DNA of 64,000 bases. It comes from Rutstroemia sp. NJR-2017a BVV2. Its lineage: Eukaryota; Ascomycota; Leotiomycetes; Helotiales; Rutstroemiaceae. The position numbers were made by a program, and so were the translations under genes. Position 1 is the first letter of the stretch, and each line of letters opens with the position of its first letter. Below the pieces are notes generated by a model. The model worked only from the letters and a program-made list of their open reading frames with translations. It was not told the DNA's origin and ran no database searches. Shown here in pieces: positions 35,648 through 46,613 of the stretch. The stretch lies in contig NJPS01000061.1 of assembly GCA_002946415.1 (NCBI GenBank), positions 1 through 64,000 of the forward strand, given 5' to 3'.

Positions 35648-36192
35648 CAGCCCTATACGATATACTCTCAACATCCCTTCATGAATGCCGACTGCAGTCC
35701 GGGCATAACCAGCTCTCACTCGCCCCCTTCTCCTCCACACACAACCAGTAAAGTCTCGATTCCTCCTCATGACACAACGAGCCTCATCCCTTGAAACACT
35801 CAACCCCGCCCCCGCCTGTTCCCACCCATATCCCCTCTTTTTCTCACCCCACTCACCCCTCTCCCTTATACATCTATACTCGATAAAATAACTTTACCTT
35901 TACCTTGAACTCCAATCAACTTCCCTCTAACCAACAAGTAACCAACTAGCCAACTAGCTGCCTGCACCACCCAACCTACCGCATCAAGTCTCGGGGCACA
36001 CAGACGAAGAGAACAAGGGAAGGGGATATCCACACAAGGGTAAAGGTATACAATCTTATATATATGTGTGTGTGTGTATGTATTTATTCTCATTTCTTGG
36101 TGGTAATTTTATATACCTTCTTTTGCACTTCAGCTATTTTGATTCCATCTCAGCCTATTCCATCATATCCTACCGCATGCAGTTCATTCTAT

Positions 36193-36216
36193 ATTCCATT
36201 CCATTCCATTCCATTC
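36193..36216. repeat. (ATTCC)n microsatellite
   Basis: Nearly five pentamer units. Confidence 0.85.
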
Positions 36217-36385
36217 ACAGTCACAGGTTATACCGAGTCCCTTCAACCAGCATCCTCTATCTATACTATCTCTCAAGCTCCCTTCCCTTCCTTTCTCCCC
36301 CTCGTTTCTCGTTCTTGTCTTTTGCTATCTGCTGCTACAACCACAACCATAGACACAGCTTTTCAGTAGTTTAACATAACATATT

Positions 36386-36401
36386 CCCCCCCCCCCCCCC
36401 C
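36386..36401. repeat. C16 homopolymer
   Basis: Sixteen C residues followed by three TCCCC-like units. Its length may be uncertain because of sequencing error. Confidence 0.85.
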
Positions 36402-37194
36402 TCCCCTCCCCTCCCGTCCTATTTCACACATTTATCCACACAGCACACAGCTCTCCCTGTCCATCTCACCCTCCCCATCTCCCTTTACCTCCACCCTCTC
36501 CCCCTCCCTTCTCTCACCACCCCCTCAACCACAGACCATATCAAATTTCCAGCAAAACCCAAAGAAAGATCCTCAACTCAACTCAACTCAAGCCTCAAGC
36601 CTCAAGCTCCAAATCCAAATCCAACTCCAAAGAAAAGCCAACCCAAACCAAACCAAACAACCCACCCCACTCCACTTCACCACCAAGAACGCAAGAAACG
36701 CTCCCAAAACAAAACAGGACACAGAAACGCAGAAAAGAAACTCAACCCCCAAGCCCAACCGCACCAAACCGCACCAAACCTCTCGAAAATTTTCTCAAGT
36801 CCTTCTCCGCCTGCATCACCCATCCACCCTCAAGTCAGGGGAAGCGAACCCATCTTAAGAAACGAAGCTGAGGATATGTATGCTACATACGATAAAAATC
36901 AATTCGCTAACAACAAACCCCAGAACAACCTTCCATTCATTCAGTAAGTAGGGAGAAAGGAATGAAAAAGCGCAGCCAGAAAAACAAAAAAAAAAAACAA
37001 AAAACAAAGGTATGCTTGCGGAATGCAGAATGCGGAAAATTTTGTGCGTGTGTAACTGACAGATGGATGGACGGATGGATGAATAGCTGTAGAGTAGAGG
37101 AAAGCTTTGCAGAAGTAGAAGAAAGTGTGATATGATAATTTTAAGACTGTCTGATCTGGTCTGATCTATAGCAGCAGCAGCCCAATCATTCAAT

Positions 37195-38692
37195 CTATTC
37201 CCTCATCTTTACATAATTCGAAGGGAAAATGCCTGTTCGACCACCAATCGTGCCGGTCCTGTGATGTAGACGTTAGTTTTCTGATATGATGTCTTCTGCT
37301 CTTCTCGTCTCCCACAACACAACCCACACCACTGGACTCCAAAAAGAGAAAAGCAAGGCAAACATACCACCAATCCTCATTACTCTCCGTCTTCTTCGTC
37401 ACCGTAATAATATCCCCCTTCTTAAACCCCAAATCCCCCGGCTGATCCGCATCAAACGTAAACTGCGCCACCGCCTCATTATTCTTCAGCCCCGTCGTCT
37501 TACTCGTAAACATCGGTTTCGGCGCCGCTGGTCTTCCCGGTCCAACTTTGCCCGTCCGCGGCGACGGCGCATCCGTATACACGTAATCGTCGTCGAAACC
37601 CGTCGTCCCCGAGCGGTTGCGTCCGGCCGATGCGCCGCCCGTGGGCTGTCGGTCGTAGATGTCGTCGGCCCAGGTACTGGCGCGTTTCGGACGGCCGCTG
37701 TAGACGTAGTCGTCGTTTGCGCCGCCGCCGGTTCCCATGCTGCCGGTGCGGTCGCGACGCATGCCTTCTCCGTATGCGCTGCCTCTACGTCCTTCCCAGA
37801 CTACGTCGTCGTGGCGTTCATCGTAGACGGGGATGTCGTTGTAGATTCCATCGTCTGCGCCCATTCCTGCGAAGACCTTCGAGTTCAGAATAGACATCAA
37901 AGGCTGCGCAGCCGGCGGCGCACGAACCGCACCACCAAGTAGCTCGGCGGCTGTAAACCTCCGGCCGTATAATTTCTCGTTCGCATCTCTCCGCTCGATA
38001 ATCACACTACCCTCAATACTCACACCTGCGAAAAGACCTTTTGTCTTCGAGTAACTGAATACACCTGCCACACCCTTCAGACTTGCCGCTCCAGCCGCTT
38101 CCGCATTTCGACCGATGGGTCCAGCTGCTATACTAACATTTCCACCGAGTGTGAGAGAACCGGCTTGCGAGAAGGTTCGCACGGCTGCGGCGTCGTTGAG
38201 GATAAATACGAAATCTGTAAGCTCGAATCCGATTTGTCCACCGATACCACCGCCGCCAATGCCAATTGCTGAGGGAGCACTCCAGGATCCATCGGCCAGA
38301 CGCGCAACTACGACTCCGTTACCATAACGGCCGGAACCGAGAAACCCAGCTTTGAGAACTGTGACGATTGCAAGACCCTACCGGAATAGCTGGTTAACGA
38401 GGCTTGGGGGTAGTGAAGGGGAGGGGACATGAGGACGAACTTTTGCTTGCGCGAGAACATGTGGTGGAATGATTTTGTCGGGTCCGAAGGCTTGTCGCGG
38501 GTCTACGAACGATGCTAATATTTTTCCGCATTTTTTGCATTCCGCTGGTGGAAGATAGAGTTAGCCAGCTCGAGTCTGTGCCTTCTCCGCAGAAAGGAAG
38601 CTTGGAGATGTCGTAAGAGTGGAGAGATAGGATCGAGTTCACGACTTACAGGCCATAGACGACGGAAGCGGGTTATTGATTCCTAAAGGCAT
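37195..38692 (-). CDS. YSC84: Ysc84/Lsb3-type SYLF-SH3 protein
   Basis: Actin-patch protein for endocytosis: the SYLF domain binds lipids and actin, the SH3 binds Pro-rich partners such as Las17-type proteins. Exons 38692-38650, 38544-38441, 38377-37368 and 37258-37195; introns 105, 63 and 109 nt; 406 aa. The N terminus MPLGINNPLPSSMASECKK leads into SYLF with ILASFVDPRQAFGPDKIIPP and GLAIVTVLKAGFLGSGRYG (about residues 15-220). A polar, RGS/Tyr-rich linker carries DDYVYSGRP and DDDYVYTDAP. The C-terminal SH3 (about 350-406) reads AVAQFTFDADQPGDLGFKKG, then EDWWTG split by the last intron and GIFPSNYVKMRE. All hallmark residues of both domains are present. Confidence 0.95.
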
Positions 38693-39561
38693 CTTGAAGA
38701 TATTTTCTCTATGCCGCGAAATTCGATTGTATGTTGCAGAAAATATGAAGAATGAAGTGAGGTGACTTTATCTTGGAACTCTCGGTTTGTTCTGCGGCGC
38801 AGAAGCAAGCTATCTGGGTCTCTGCCTAGCTAATAACTGCGCAGACGTGGGGTTACCGTGGTAGCTTTCGCAACCGGGCAATCCGAACTCTCACAATTCG
38901 GCTTTTATTTCCGACGTGAAGTATTTCTCTTCCTGAATATCGGATGTTATGGCTTAATCGGATGCTGGAAAGTAAATATGGGCAGGATGGCGAACAATTG
39001 AATATTAGAATAACAAATGCATTCGAATCATGAGTAGAGTAAATGGACTCGTAAAGCTTTTGCCCAAAAGTATGGCCGTTACGTTGACGTCGTGCGTGGG
39101 TGCGTGCGTAGATAATCACATCTTAGCTGAATTTCGGGCGCTGTAACTAAAAGCACCTAAAAGTGTGGCTGAGTTCCAGCCTCTCTCACAAGATCCCTCG
39201 TCACCATCCCCAATTTGGCTTTCGACTGTTAATTGAAGTTCATGCCGCAAATGTCCACGAGGTCCACGAATCCACATACAGTTTTCCCCAATTCAACATA
39301 CCAAGACCGAATACCTATCTCCGCACGCCACTCCATATCCCGTCTATCCCGTCGCCGTAATCCATCCTGAAATCGGAATTCACGTCGGACAAAGAATCGC
39401 TACTGTCCCTACTACTCGAAACACATCATCAAACATCCCTCCTATTTCCACTTGCCGCAACTTCTATTCGCACAACACTCTCGCCCAAACACTATACTCT
39501 ATCACCAACACCCATCCCAGACAGATACCACTCAGAAATTGCATAGTCTCCATCCCTCGCA
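38693..39561. promoter_or_regulatory. Divergent promoter region YSC84 / SFT1
   Basis: 869 bp between two divergent start codons. CT-rich and C/A-rich sequence (39300-39560) precedes SFT1. No specific operator identified. Confidence 0.5.
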
Positions 39562-39942
39562 ATGTCCGACGCATACGAGCGCGAGCGCCAGAACAATTCC
39601 CGTTTGGAGGAACTCTCTGCTAAGGTCACCGCTCTGCGCGGCGTCACTGTGGATATATACGACAATGCCAGGGCGCAAGATGTGATCGACAATACCGTAT
39701 GCTATACCTCCCCGGCCTTTTATTCTGCCTCCGTGCTGTGCTCTTCTTGAATAGAACGATGGCTAACCATTCCCTTTCAACAGAACGACACATTCAGCAG
39801 TATGTCCGCCTCATTAAAAGGCTCTGCCGGTCGTCTTACTCGCATGGCGTCGCAAGGGAACAAAGTGGCGATATTTAAGCTGTCGGGGATACTTATAGGG
39901 AGTGTGATGGTGTTGTGGTTCTTATGGGGGCTGTTTGTATGA
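39562..39942 (+). CDS. SFT1: Sft1-type Golgi Qc-SNARE
   Basis: Exons 39562-39696 and 39784-39942 with an 87-nt intron; 97 aa, the same length as yeast Sft1 and shorter than Bet1. The SNARE helix starts NNSRLEELSAKVTALRGVT and runs through DIYDNARAQDVIDNTNDTFS to the SAGRLTRMASQGN segment, followed by a single C-terminal transmembrane helix (LSGILIGSVMVLWFLWGLFV). The RLTR...GN signature before the anchor is typical of Sft1/Bet1-like proteins. It should act in retrograde traffic within the Golgi with Sed5, Gos1 and Ykt6 partners (family knowledge). A Bet1 assignment is the alternative. Confidence 0.85.
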
Positions 39943-40398
39943 TTTGGATGTCAGTATGGCGGTGATTTAGAGGGAACCCGACACCCAAGAGATCGGAACA
40001 GGAGAAAGACACACTTGGATCATTTGGTGGTATAGACTGGAGACCGTATACAGTCCTAGCAGAGCTGTTGAGCAAGGAGTCTGGGTGGGACAAGCTAGGA
40101 GACGAATTGTATTATATAGACGGGTACATACGTGTACTTTGGCATAGTAATGGGCGTTGTGGTTCTGGTTTGCATGGATATCAACAAGCTTTTGGGGGTT
40201 TGTATGTACAAGATGAGGTTAACCGGCCAGGATACTTGGAAATAGGTACGACACCCGTGTAAAAGATGAATTACGAATATCAATATACAAGACAACACAT
40301 GTAATGCATGAGACTGTTCAACTCCAACCACGCCGCTATTCACTTATAATTTATAGAATATTCTAGGCTGTAAATTCCAACTCTCCCTGTCCCTTTCC
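39943..40398. other. Convergent 3' regions SFT1 / ArfGAP
   Basis: 456 bp between two stop codons, AT-rich near 40330-40370. No gene recognised. Confidence 0.45.
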
Positions 40399-42156
40399 TC
40401 ACTGCCACACATTCGAGAATAAATCTTCGCCGCCAAACCCACTTCCAGAAGGCTTGGCAGTCGAGTTTGAATTCGCTGCAGGTGTCACTGGCGCCGCACT
40501 GCTCCAACCCCCAAAGTCATCATCCGCAGCTACTTTTGGTTGACTAGTTGTTGTGCTGAAACCACCTCCTCCGCCAGGAACTATACTTTGATTGGCTAAT
40601 CCACCCCATCCACCAAAATCTCCAGCGCTAGTTTGAGGGGGTGGTGCGGGTTTGCTTAGAGTAGGACTGGGTTTGGCAGCTCCCCAGGCATCATTAGATC
40701 CCCATGCATCGGTGTTTCCCCATCCACTACTCATAGCCGGTGCTGCTGGGGAAGATTTAGGTCCAGATGAAGCTGTGGGACTGGAGAGGTTGAAGACAGA
40801 AGACTGCGGAGGAGGCGATGCAAGAGTTTGCTTTGGTGGTGACGTAGTAGCAGCTTGTGGAGCAGGGGTGGAGAAATCGAAGAGGTCACCCAAGGCCGAA
40901 CTTGCATTGGTGGCCTGAGGAGCTGGGGAAGCACCTGGTGCCGAATCGAAGGCTCCAAATCCGCTATTAGAGCTGAAAGTCCTAGAAGCCTGTGGGGGCG
41001 CCGGTGCAGCTTTTGATTTTGTGTCAAAGAATCCTCCGCCACTGAGTGGGGGAGACGAGATTTGAGATGGGGTAGACCGGTGGCTAGTAAGGTTGCCAAG
41101 GTTTGAGAATGCTGAAGGCTTTGGTTGAGCGGCCGGAGATGTGGTAGTATTGGAAAAGCTCAAGCTGCTGAATGCGTCTGTCATGCCGCCAAAGGTTGAC
41201 CGTTGCGGTGATTGTTGAGGCACAGCCTGCATCCCGCCAAAAGATCCTGACGATGCATGAGATATCTGTGCTGTTTGCGGTTGGACTTGTGGTCGAGGGG
41301 CAGAGGCATAAAGCGACAAGATTGATTGCTTCAGATCAGGTCGAGATTGGGCGCCCGGCGCAGGGGTTGTACTCGTCGGTCGGCTCGGAGGTGCAGGCTC
41401 GGTGCCGAAGAAGTCCAGACCTAACAGAGAGTCTGCAGGCTTTGTCTGTTTTGGAGGAGCAGGCTCGGATTTTGGCGGAGGTCTCGTAGATACAGGGCCG
41501 GCTGTACTTGCTCGCGGGGGTGGTGAGATGTCATCACCAAAGAGATCCTGTTGCGGTGCAGCGCTAACGGCTGGAGTTGATGTTTGACTTGATGTGCCGG
41601 CAGCCCTCTGGGACGTCGATCTTTCTAAATTGTGCTTCTCTTTAACAAGACCGAGAGGAATGTCGTCGTCTCCATCAACGTCAAGAGTTGCCGGGTCCGG
41701 AATCCCACCGTCCATAACCCATCTCTTAGAATCGTACTTGGTCCTGATAAAGTTCTCGATTTTGGCCTCGGACGGAACGTGTCCTGGAGCCAGCTTTGCT
41801 TCCCAATATTTATTCGCTCTTGCGTTTCCCCATTTCAGCACGCTTTGTACTTGCTCGTCCGTCCAAGAATCCAAGTCGACAGATTTCACTCGGCTGATGT
41901 GTGTTCCCATGCCACGATGTATTCCGGAGCATCTTATGCACATAAAAACTCCCAGATTCCAACTCGCCCATCTTGGATCTGCAAGATCATTGAGATCAGT
42001 CTGGTGGCTCCTGGCATGAACAACGAATTGAGAGAACTTACGTTTATTTCTTTTGCAATCGACACATATCTTATTGCATTCGAGTTTCAGCAGACTTTTG
42101 ATAGTCTGTGTGTTCTGCGCAGTGCGGTCTGCTTGAGGATTTCCTCTGCGCGACAT
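40399..42156 (-). CDS. Arf GTPase-activating protein (SMAP/Age2-like)
   Basis: Stimulates GTP hydrolysis on Arf proteins for coat release in Golgi/endosome traffic. Exons 42156-42042 and 41978-40399 around a 63-nt intron; 564 aa. The ArfGAP zinc finger CNKICVDCKRNKHPRWASWN crosses the intron and ends FMCIRCSGIHRGMG, giving C-x2-C-x16-C-x2-C, with the catalytic-finger Arg in the usual SGIHR position. GTHISRVKSVDLDSWTDEQV follows, then a helical end (about residue 130). The remaining 430 residues are Pro/Ser/Gln-rich and disordered, with DLFGDD, FDFSTP and repeated GGWG/SGWG near the tail, as in coat-adaptor-binding ArfGAPs. The intron is a multiple of three without a stop, so an unspliced reading stays open; the CxxC spacing shows it must be removed. 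Start taken at MSRRGNPQ. Confidence 0.92.
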   Translation of the reverse strand: MSRRGNPQADRTAQNTQTIKSLLKLECNKICVDCKRNKRKFSQFVVHARSHQTDLNDLADPRWASWNLGVFMCIRCSGIHRGMGTHISRVKSVDLDSWTDEQVQSVLKWGNARANKYWEAKLAPGHVPSEAKIENFIRTKYDSKRWVMDGGIPDPATLDVDGDDDIPLGLVKEKHNLERSTSQRAAGTSSQTSTPAVSAAPQQDLFGDDISPPPRASTAGPVSTRPPPKSEPAPPKQTKPADSLLGLDFFGTEPAPPSRPTSTTPAPGAQSRPDLKQSILSLYASAPRPQVQPQTAQISHASSGSFGGMQAVPQQSPQRSTFGGMTDAFSSLSFSNTTTSPAAQPKPSAFSNLGNLTSHRSTPSQISSPPLSGGGFFDTKSKAAPAPPQASRTFSSNSGFGAFDSAPGASPAPQATNASSALGDLFDFSTPAPQAATTSPPKQTLASPPPQSSVFNLSSPTASSGPKSSPAAPAMSSGWGNTDAWGSNDAWGAAKPSPTLSKPAPPPQTSAGDFGGWGGLANQSIVPGGGGGFSTTTSQPKVAADDDFGGWSSAAPVTPAANSNSTAKPSGSGFGGEDLFSNVWQ

Positions 42157-42625
42157 GGTCTTTCTATGAGTAGGAAACCCGTATACGATGATGTGCAAGT
42201 GATATCAGATCTTGTATCGCGATTCCAAAAAGTGGTGGTTGGAGGGTTTGAATGTTGAGGTTTGTGCGAAAGGAGAGATTCTTGATTCCTCATGTGCACG
42301 CACGCCCAGCAAGACCAGGTACTCAGTACGTGGCTCTATTGAAAGTTTAGGTGGAGACATCAAATCAAAAGCGGACTTTGTGGGGTCCAAGCGTTCGGGC
42401 TAAACGTCACAGCTGGGCTTGATTATTGGTGGGGGATCATCTGCACGTAGTGTAATAGTGCATTTCAAATCCTCCCGGGGTGGCTGATGTTGAAGAAGTA
42501 CAAAGAAGTCAATGATTCCAATGATTCCAAATTCCTGCACACAGAAACGTTAACTTATATGTCCTGTCGATGATAATATAATTCTATTCCAAATCTCAAA
42601 TTCCTGCATATAAATAAATCCCCTC
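42157..42625. promoter_or_regulatory. Divergent promoter region ArfGAP / MsrB
   Basis: 469 bp between divergent starts. A direct repeat AATGATTCCAATGATTCC lies near 42512-42530. No named operator seen. Confidence 0.45.
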
Positions 42626-43347
42626 ATGCGCATCCCAACTTTCCCTACTCTTGTTAGAACATTCTACGCAATCAACAATTATACCGCAGCTCGCCTCCCA
42701 GCTCAATATAAAGCTCTATCACCTCTTACACGCAACACAGCTCTGAGTTCGATGCCAGCTATCCCATTCTTATCAAGTTTCTTCAGTACTTCCAATTCGC
42801 AAAAGATGTCTTATCCAGTTGAGAAATCAGACGAGGAATGGCAAGCCGTTCTCTCAAAAGGTACTTATATACCCCGCCACTGATCCGTTTGCCTCGATCG
42901 CATCTAACAAACTTCACAGAGCAATTCCGCGTTCTCCGCAAACAAGGAACCGAAGCTCCCTATACCGGCAAATATGATAAGCATATGCCATCAGAAGGAG
43001 TGTATACATGCGCCGGTTGCGACGCTCCCTTGTACAAAGCTTCGCACAAATTCAAATCTGGCTGCGGATGGCCTGCATACTTCGACAATATTCCTGGCGC
43101 GGTGACAAGACATACAGACAGCACACTTGGTATGCAGCGAACGGAGATTGTATGCTCGAACTGTGGTGGCCATTTGGGACATGTGTTCAAGGGAGAAGGT
43201 TATCCGACACCGACAGATGAGAGGCATTGCGTCAATAGTGTCAGTATGAAATTTTCGCCGGAGGATAAGATTGTGGATAAGGCGGATGCCCAACCTGCGG
43301 GGGCCCAACCCGTGGAGGGTTCACAGCCTACGGAGAGTAAAGTTTAA
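42626..43347 (+). CDS. Peptide methionine-R-sulfoxide reductase (MsrB)
   Basis: Repairs oxidised methionine (R form) in proteins. Exons 42626-42860 and 42920-43347; 59-nt intron; 220 aa. The fold is complete: YPVEKSDEEWQAVLSKEQF, zinc-binding CAGC, SGCGWPAY, CSNCGGHLGHVF with the second CxxC, and the catalytic cysteine in RHCVNSVSMKF. The first 60 residues (MRIPTFPTLVRTFYAIN... SLFFST-like, basic and hydroxylated) look like a mitochondrial presequence. A second in-frame ATG at 42806 (MSYPVEKS) would give the plain cytosolic enzyme, so two products from one gene are plausible. C-terminal AQPAGAQPVEGSQP is a low-complexity tail. Confidence 0.94.
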
Positions 43348-43899
43348 TCAGGTTGTGGCAGTCGGCCCATTTAGGGCCACTGGCGGTTGAGTTGTCGAAG
43401 CTGGTGTCAGGATGAATTTTTATAATACCATGATTAGAGGATGGACATTCAATTCAATTGTTTACCCTATATACCATGTGCATCATTTCCCTTGCTTATT
43501 GTTGTTTCCGGGCACAATCATTTTCTTTTGCGCAGCAAGCTTGGAAGTTCGAAACTAAGTTTGCAAGATCCCAAGGCTAGATATCCTCTTCAAGTCGAAG
43601 AATCCAATCGAACGGTCACATCGAATGCATCAATAGCCTTGTCCCATACTCATCAAACTGGTTCAACAGGTGATTCAAGTGTATCAATATAGAAAACAAT
43701 GACAGAGAGCAAGCAATAATCCAAGCAAACCCCAAACTCATTACTCCTTCTATCCTTTTTAGACCACATACTGCAAAACATTCGTTAAAGAATGGGCTCC
43801 ATAACATACCATAGCCTAGACAGATTGCTTAGCAATAGATTCGCACCCATGCATCGAACCCGAATGCATTCGCTCAAGAGAACTTAGAGCTGTTAAAAT
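43348..43899. other. Convergent 3' regions MsrB / Rec114-like
   Basis: 552 bp between stops; no gene recognised. Confidence 0.45.
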
Positions 43900-46010
43900 T
43901 CATCGACCAAAGCCCAACCTACGCCAAGAAACCTCCATATCTCTAACCAACCTAAGGAAATTATCATTTTCCAAATTCTGGCATATAAACTCGTTGATCA
44001 TCCTGTTACGAACATCATCTGGAGCCTCATTGTAGCTGGGCGGTAGTTCAATTTGAGATGTATCCCCATGCTTCTTTAAAAACAATTCAAGGTCATCTTG
44101 AAAACTGGATGGTGCTGTTGTATTTGTTGAAGCGTCAGCAGTGGAAACTGGTTGTGAGACACGAATAGCGGCTGTGTGATCCCGACCAGAAAGTGTTTGA
44201 GTTTGAGTAGCACTGCTTACCATCGCTGCAGGAGTGCTGTGGTGCTCTTCCCGTCGCTCCTGTGTTGCCGTCTGCTTGGCCACAAGTTTTGATGGTTTTA
44301 ACGAAGAAGACTCTAAAACTGTGGCATAACTCCTTGTTGTCAATGAATTAGCATCCCCTGACGTAGCAGTGGTGAGAGTGTTATTCACAATCTCCTTCGG
44401 GGTAGAATTGGCAATTATAGATGGAGTTATGTTGGTTTCCTTCTGAACACTGGGTTTTCTGCTTGCAACTCGTCTCTTCGTGGCTGTTTTAGCTGGAAAG
44501 GTCGTTCCTATTGAAGGGGTAACCTCGTGGCCTGTGGATTCATCAAGGGATCTCTTTCGAGATGCAGATCCAGCTATAGGCTCGGATGACGAAGCAGGAC
44601 GAGGCTGAATACATCTTTTTCCGTTGAAAGTGACAAAAGGCAATTCGCGCTTTGGCGGTAGAGGAAGATTAAAATAGCTGTCGTGCTCATTGGGTAAAGA
44701 TATTGTACGGCGCTCCAGAGCGTCAAACCCCATCCGCGAATCCTCATGTCTGTCTGCAGAATCGGCACCTTGGTTGAGGTTATCAAAACATTCAGAATAA
44801 CCACGGCGGCTGACGAGAGAATTAGCGGTCACCAGATCTAAGGGCACAGGTGTAGTCTGAGGTGGAAAGAATGGCGAGGTGGATTGTGTTTGTCTTCCTT
44901 CCACGAATGTATCCACTCGATTATTATGAGACTGTTGACCGGAAGATAGGTGAAGTGATGAAGGGCTAACACTTCTGTGCGCTCCCGTAGATTCGTGCTA
45001 GAGATTAGTCAGACCGAGTAGATATGACTGGGTAGCTTAGGGTTCACCTTACTTCATTTCTCATTTGTAGAGCATATAATGACTGGGATCTTTTGAAGGT
45101 ATCAATGTGATATGGCTTAGACTGAGACATAAAAGATGTCATGGATGTCGTAGACTGTGGTCGACTGGAGATAGAGAGACGCATCGATGAAGCTGGACTA
45201 CTTGACTGTAAGGTCATTGAGCTGGCCGTTGAGGGTCGTGCAGGGACCTTGAATTCGACGCCCTGTGATCCATTCCAGATTGGAGGAGTAGGAGTTGCTT
45301 GTCCGAGAGTTGGCAACATGTTTCCGAATGAGGATGAGTTGGTGGCACCACCTACGAAAGGTAGCACTGTCGGAGTTGGTGAGGAGTAAGGTGGTGACGA
45401 AGAAGCCACTGGTACTACGTCCGTTGGCACTATCCCCAAATCCTTCAGAACGTTTAGAACCTTCATGAGGTCGGCTTCATCGCGAAATCTGACCTGAAAT
45501 CTACGAATCTAAGATGTCGTGTTAGCATAAATTGCAGGTGCCACAATCCTTGAGGAATTGCTATATACATCATGGGAGGGCTTTGGATAACGCAATGCTA
45601 GCATCGGTGATTTGACGACTACCCTCACAGGAAGCTCAACGCCAGGCGATGGCACAAAATTCTTCGCCACTTCCGCAATCATTCCTAAGTCCTGTTCCTC
45701 CTAAAACTGTTAGTCCACCGTCTGATGCTAGACAAATTAATGAGCCACGACATACCAGAAATTCTGCACCCGCTACAACTTTCAAAAATACACGATCGTC
45801 TTCATACTGGCCTTGCCAGTGCCTTCCTTCGACCCTTTGTATAATGAGTTCAAGGTCACTTCTCGAGTGGTGAATCCATGGTGGACCTTTCATGGTACTC
45901 CCATGAGGGGTCAGCGAGCATGAGAACTTCGCAATTGGAACCAGAATTCTTGATTCACTCTGTGACTGAAAATGGGATGATGAAGGTGGTTGAGGATATG
46001 ATTGAGACAT
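43900..46010 (-). CDS. REC114: Rec114/Rec7-like meiotic recombination protein
   Basis: Exons 46010-45756, 45700-45569, 45508-45053 and 44997-43900; introns 55, 60 and 55 nt; all junctions phase 0; 646 aa. The N-terminal 150 residues form a beta-rich, PH-like domain: LVPIAKFSCSL, PPWIHHSRSDLELIIQRVEG, FLKVVAGAEFLEEQDLGMI, then IRRFQVRFRDEADLMKVL. A long Ser/Thr/Pro-rich disordered middle follows. A short conserved-looking helical end (DDVRNRMINEFICQNLENDN, then FLRLVRDMEVSWRRLGFGR) fits the C-terminal Mei4-binding region of Rec114. Rec114 with Mei4 and Mer2 activates Spo11 break formation in meiosis. The family call is by layout and motif feel, not strong identity; a generic PH-like nuclear protein is the alternative. 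Confidence 0.6.
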
Positions 46011-46613
46011 TTTCCTGATGATAATAGATAGGAACCTGGGAAAAATAAGGATGACCGTCTGATGGACAGTCAGGGAATTAGGAAAGAGGAAAAATGTCAA
46101 TCCAGAAAGGGAGGAAACTCAAAGAAAAGACTATGGAAATGTGGAATAGGACATGCTGTCAAAGTGAGTGAGAGGACTAAGTTAATTGAATATCAAGATC
46201 AAGTATAGTAATGTTGACAATGTCGCTGTTGATCGAAGAATAGAAGCTGGTAATCTCTTCCGATGGTTCGAAGTCTGGTACAACGACAGTATTGTTTTGG
46301 CATCCTCTAACTCCAATTCCAGCTCAAGGAAGGAAACACGAAAGGACGAGGAAGACATGAAGTTGAACTTTACAAGAAATGCCAATAAGGTTGATGTAGT
46401 TGTATGTGAAAAACTCACTAGTACTAATACAGGTTAGTGGGTTTTTTTGGTTTAGATTATCCCGCCTGAGATCTTAGGGGACGTTGCAATAGACCAAGCA
46501 ATTGAACGGCCGATAATCGCGTCGTCCTTGTCGCAATTTCTACGCGTTTGTCGCATCGAGAAGAAATTATCTAGACAACGTCCTAATTGCCTTCGCATGG
46601 CCACGTTCTAACT
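46011..46613. promoter_or_regulatory. Divergent promoter region REC114-like / RSC9
   Basis: 603 bp between divergent start codons. GATCTTAGG and several CG-rich stretches near 46500-46560 lie on the RSC9 side. No operator assigned. Confidence 0.4.

Larger units (their letters stand above)
34483..37194. other. Gene desert, right half, pyrimidine-rich
   Basis: From about 35600 to 36850 the plus strand is heavily C/T- and then C/A-rich, with (CATC)n, (ATTCC)n, a C16 run and CCAAA repeats. It looks like an oversized promoter or leader, but the next gene (37195-38692) lies on the other strand. A 23-codon ORF at 36874 ends at a GTAAGT-like site; no further exon was found. Confidence 0.5.

Noticed and set aside
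36874..36945. Start of a plus-strand gene (23 codons then GTAAGT)
   Set aside because: The stop overlaps the donor and no downstream exon is visible before the oppositely oriented YSC84 gene.
37286..37942. 218-codon plus-strand ORF, very Arg-rich
   Set aside because: Antisense shadow of the GC-rich YSC84 coding exon; no domain.
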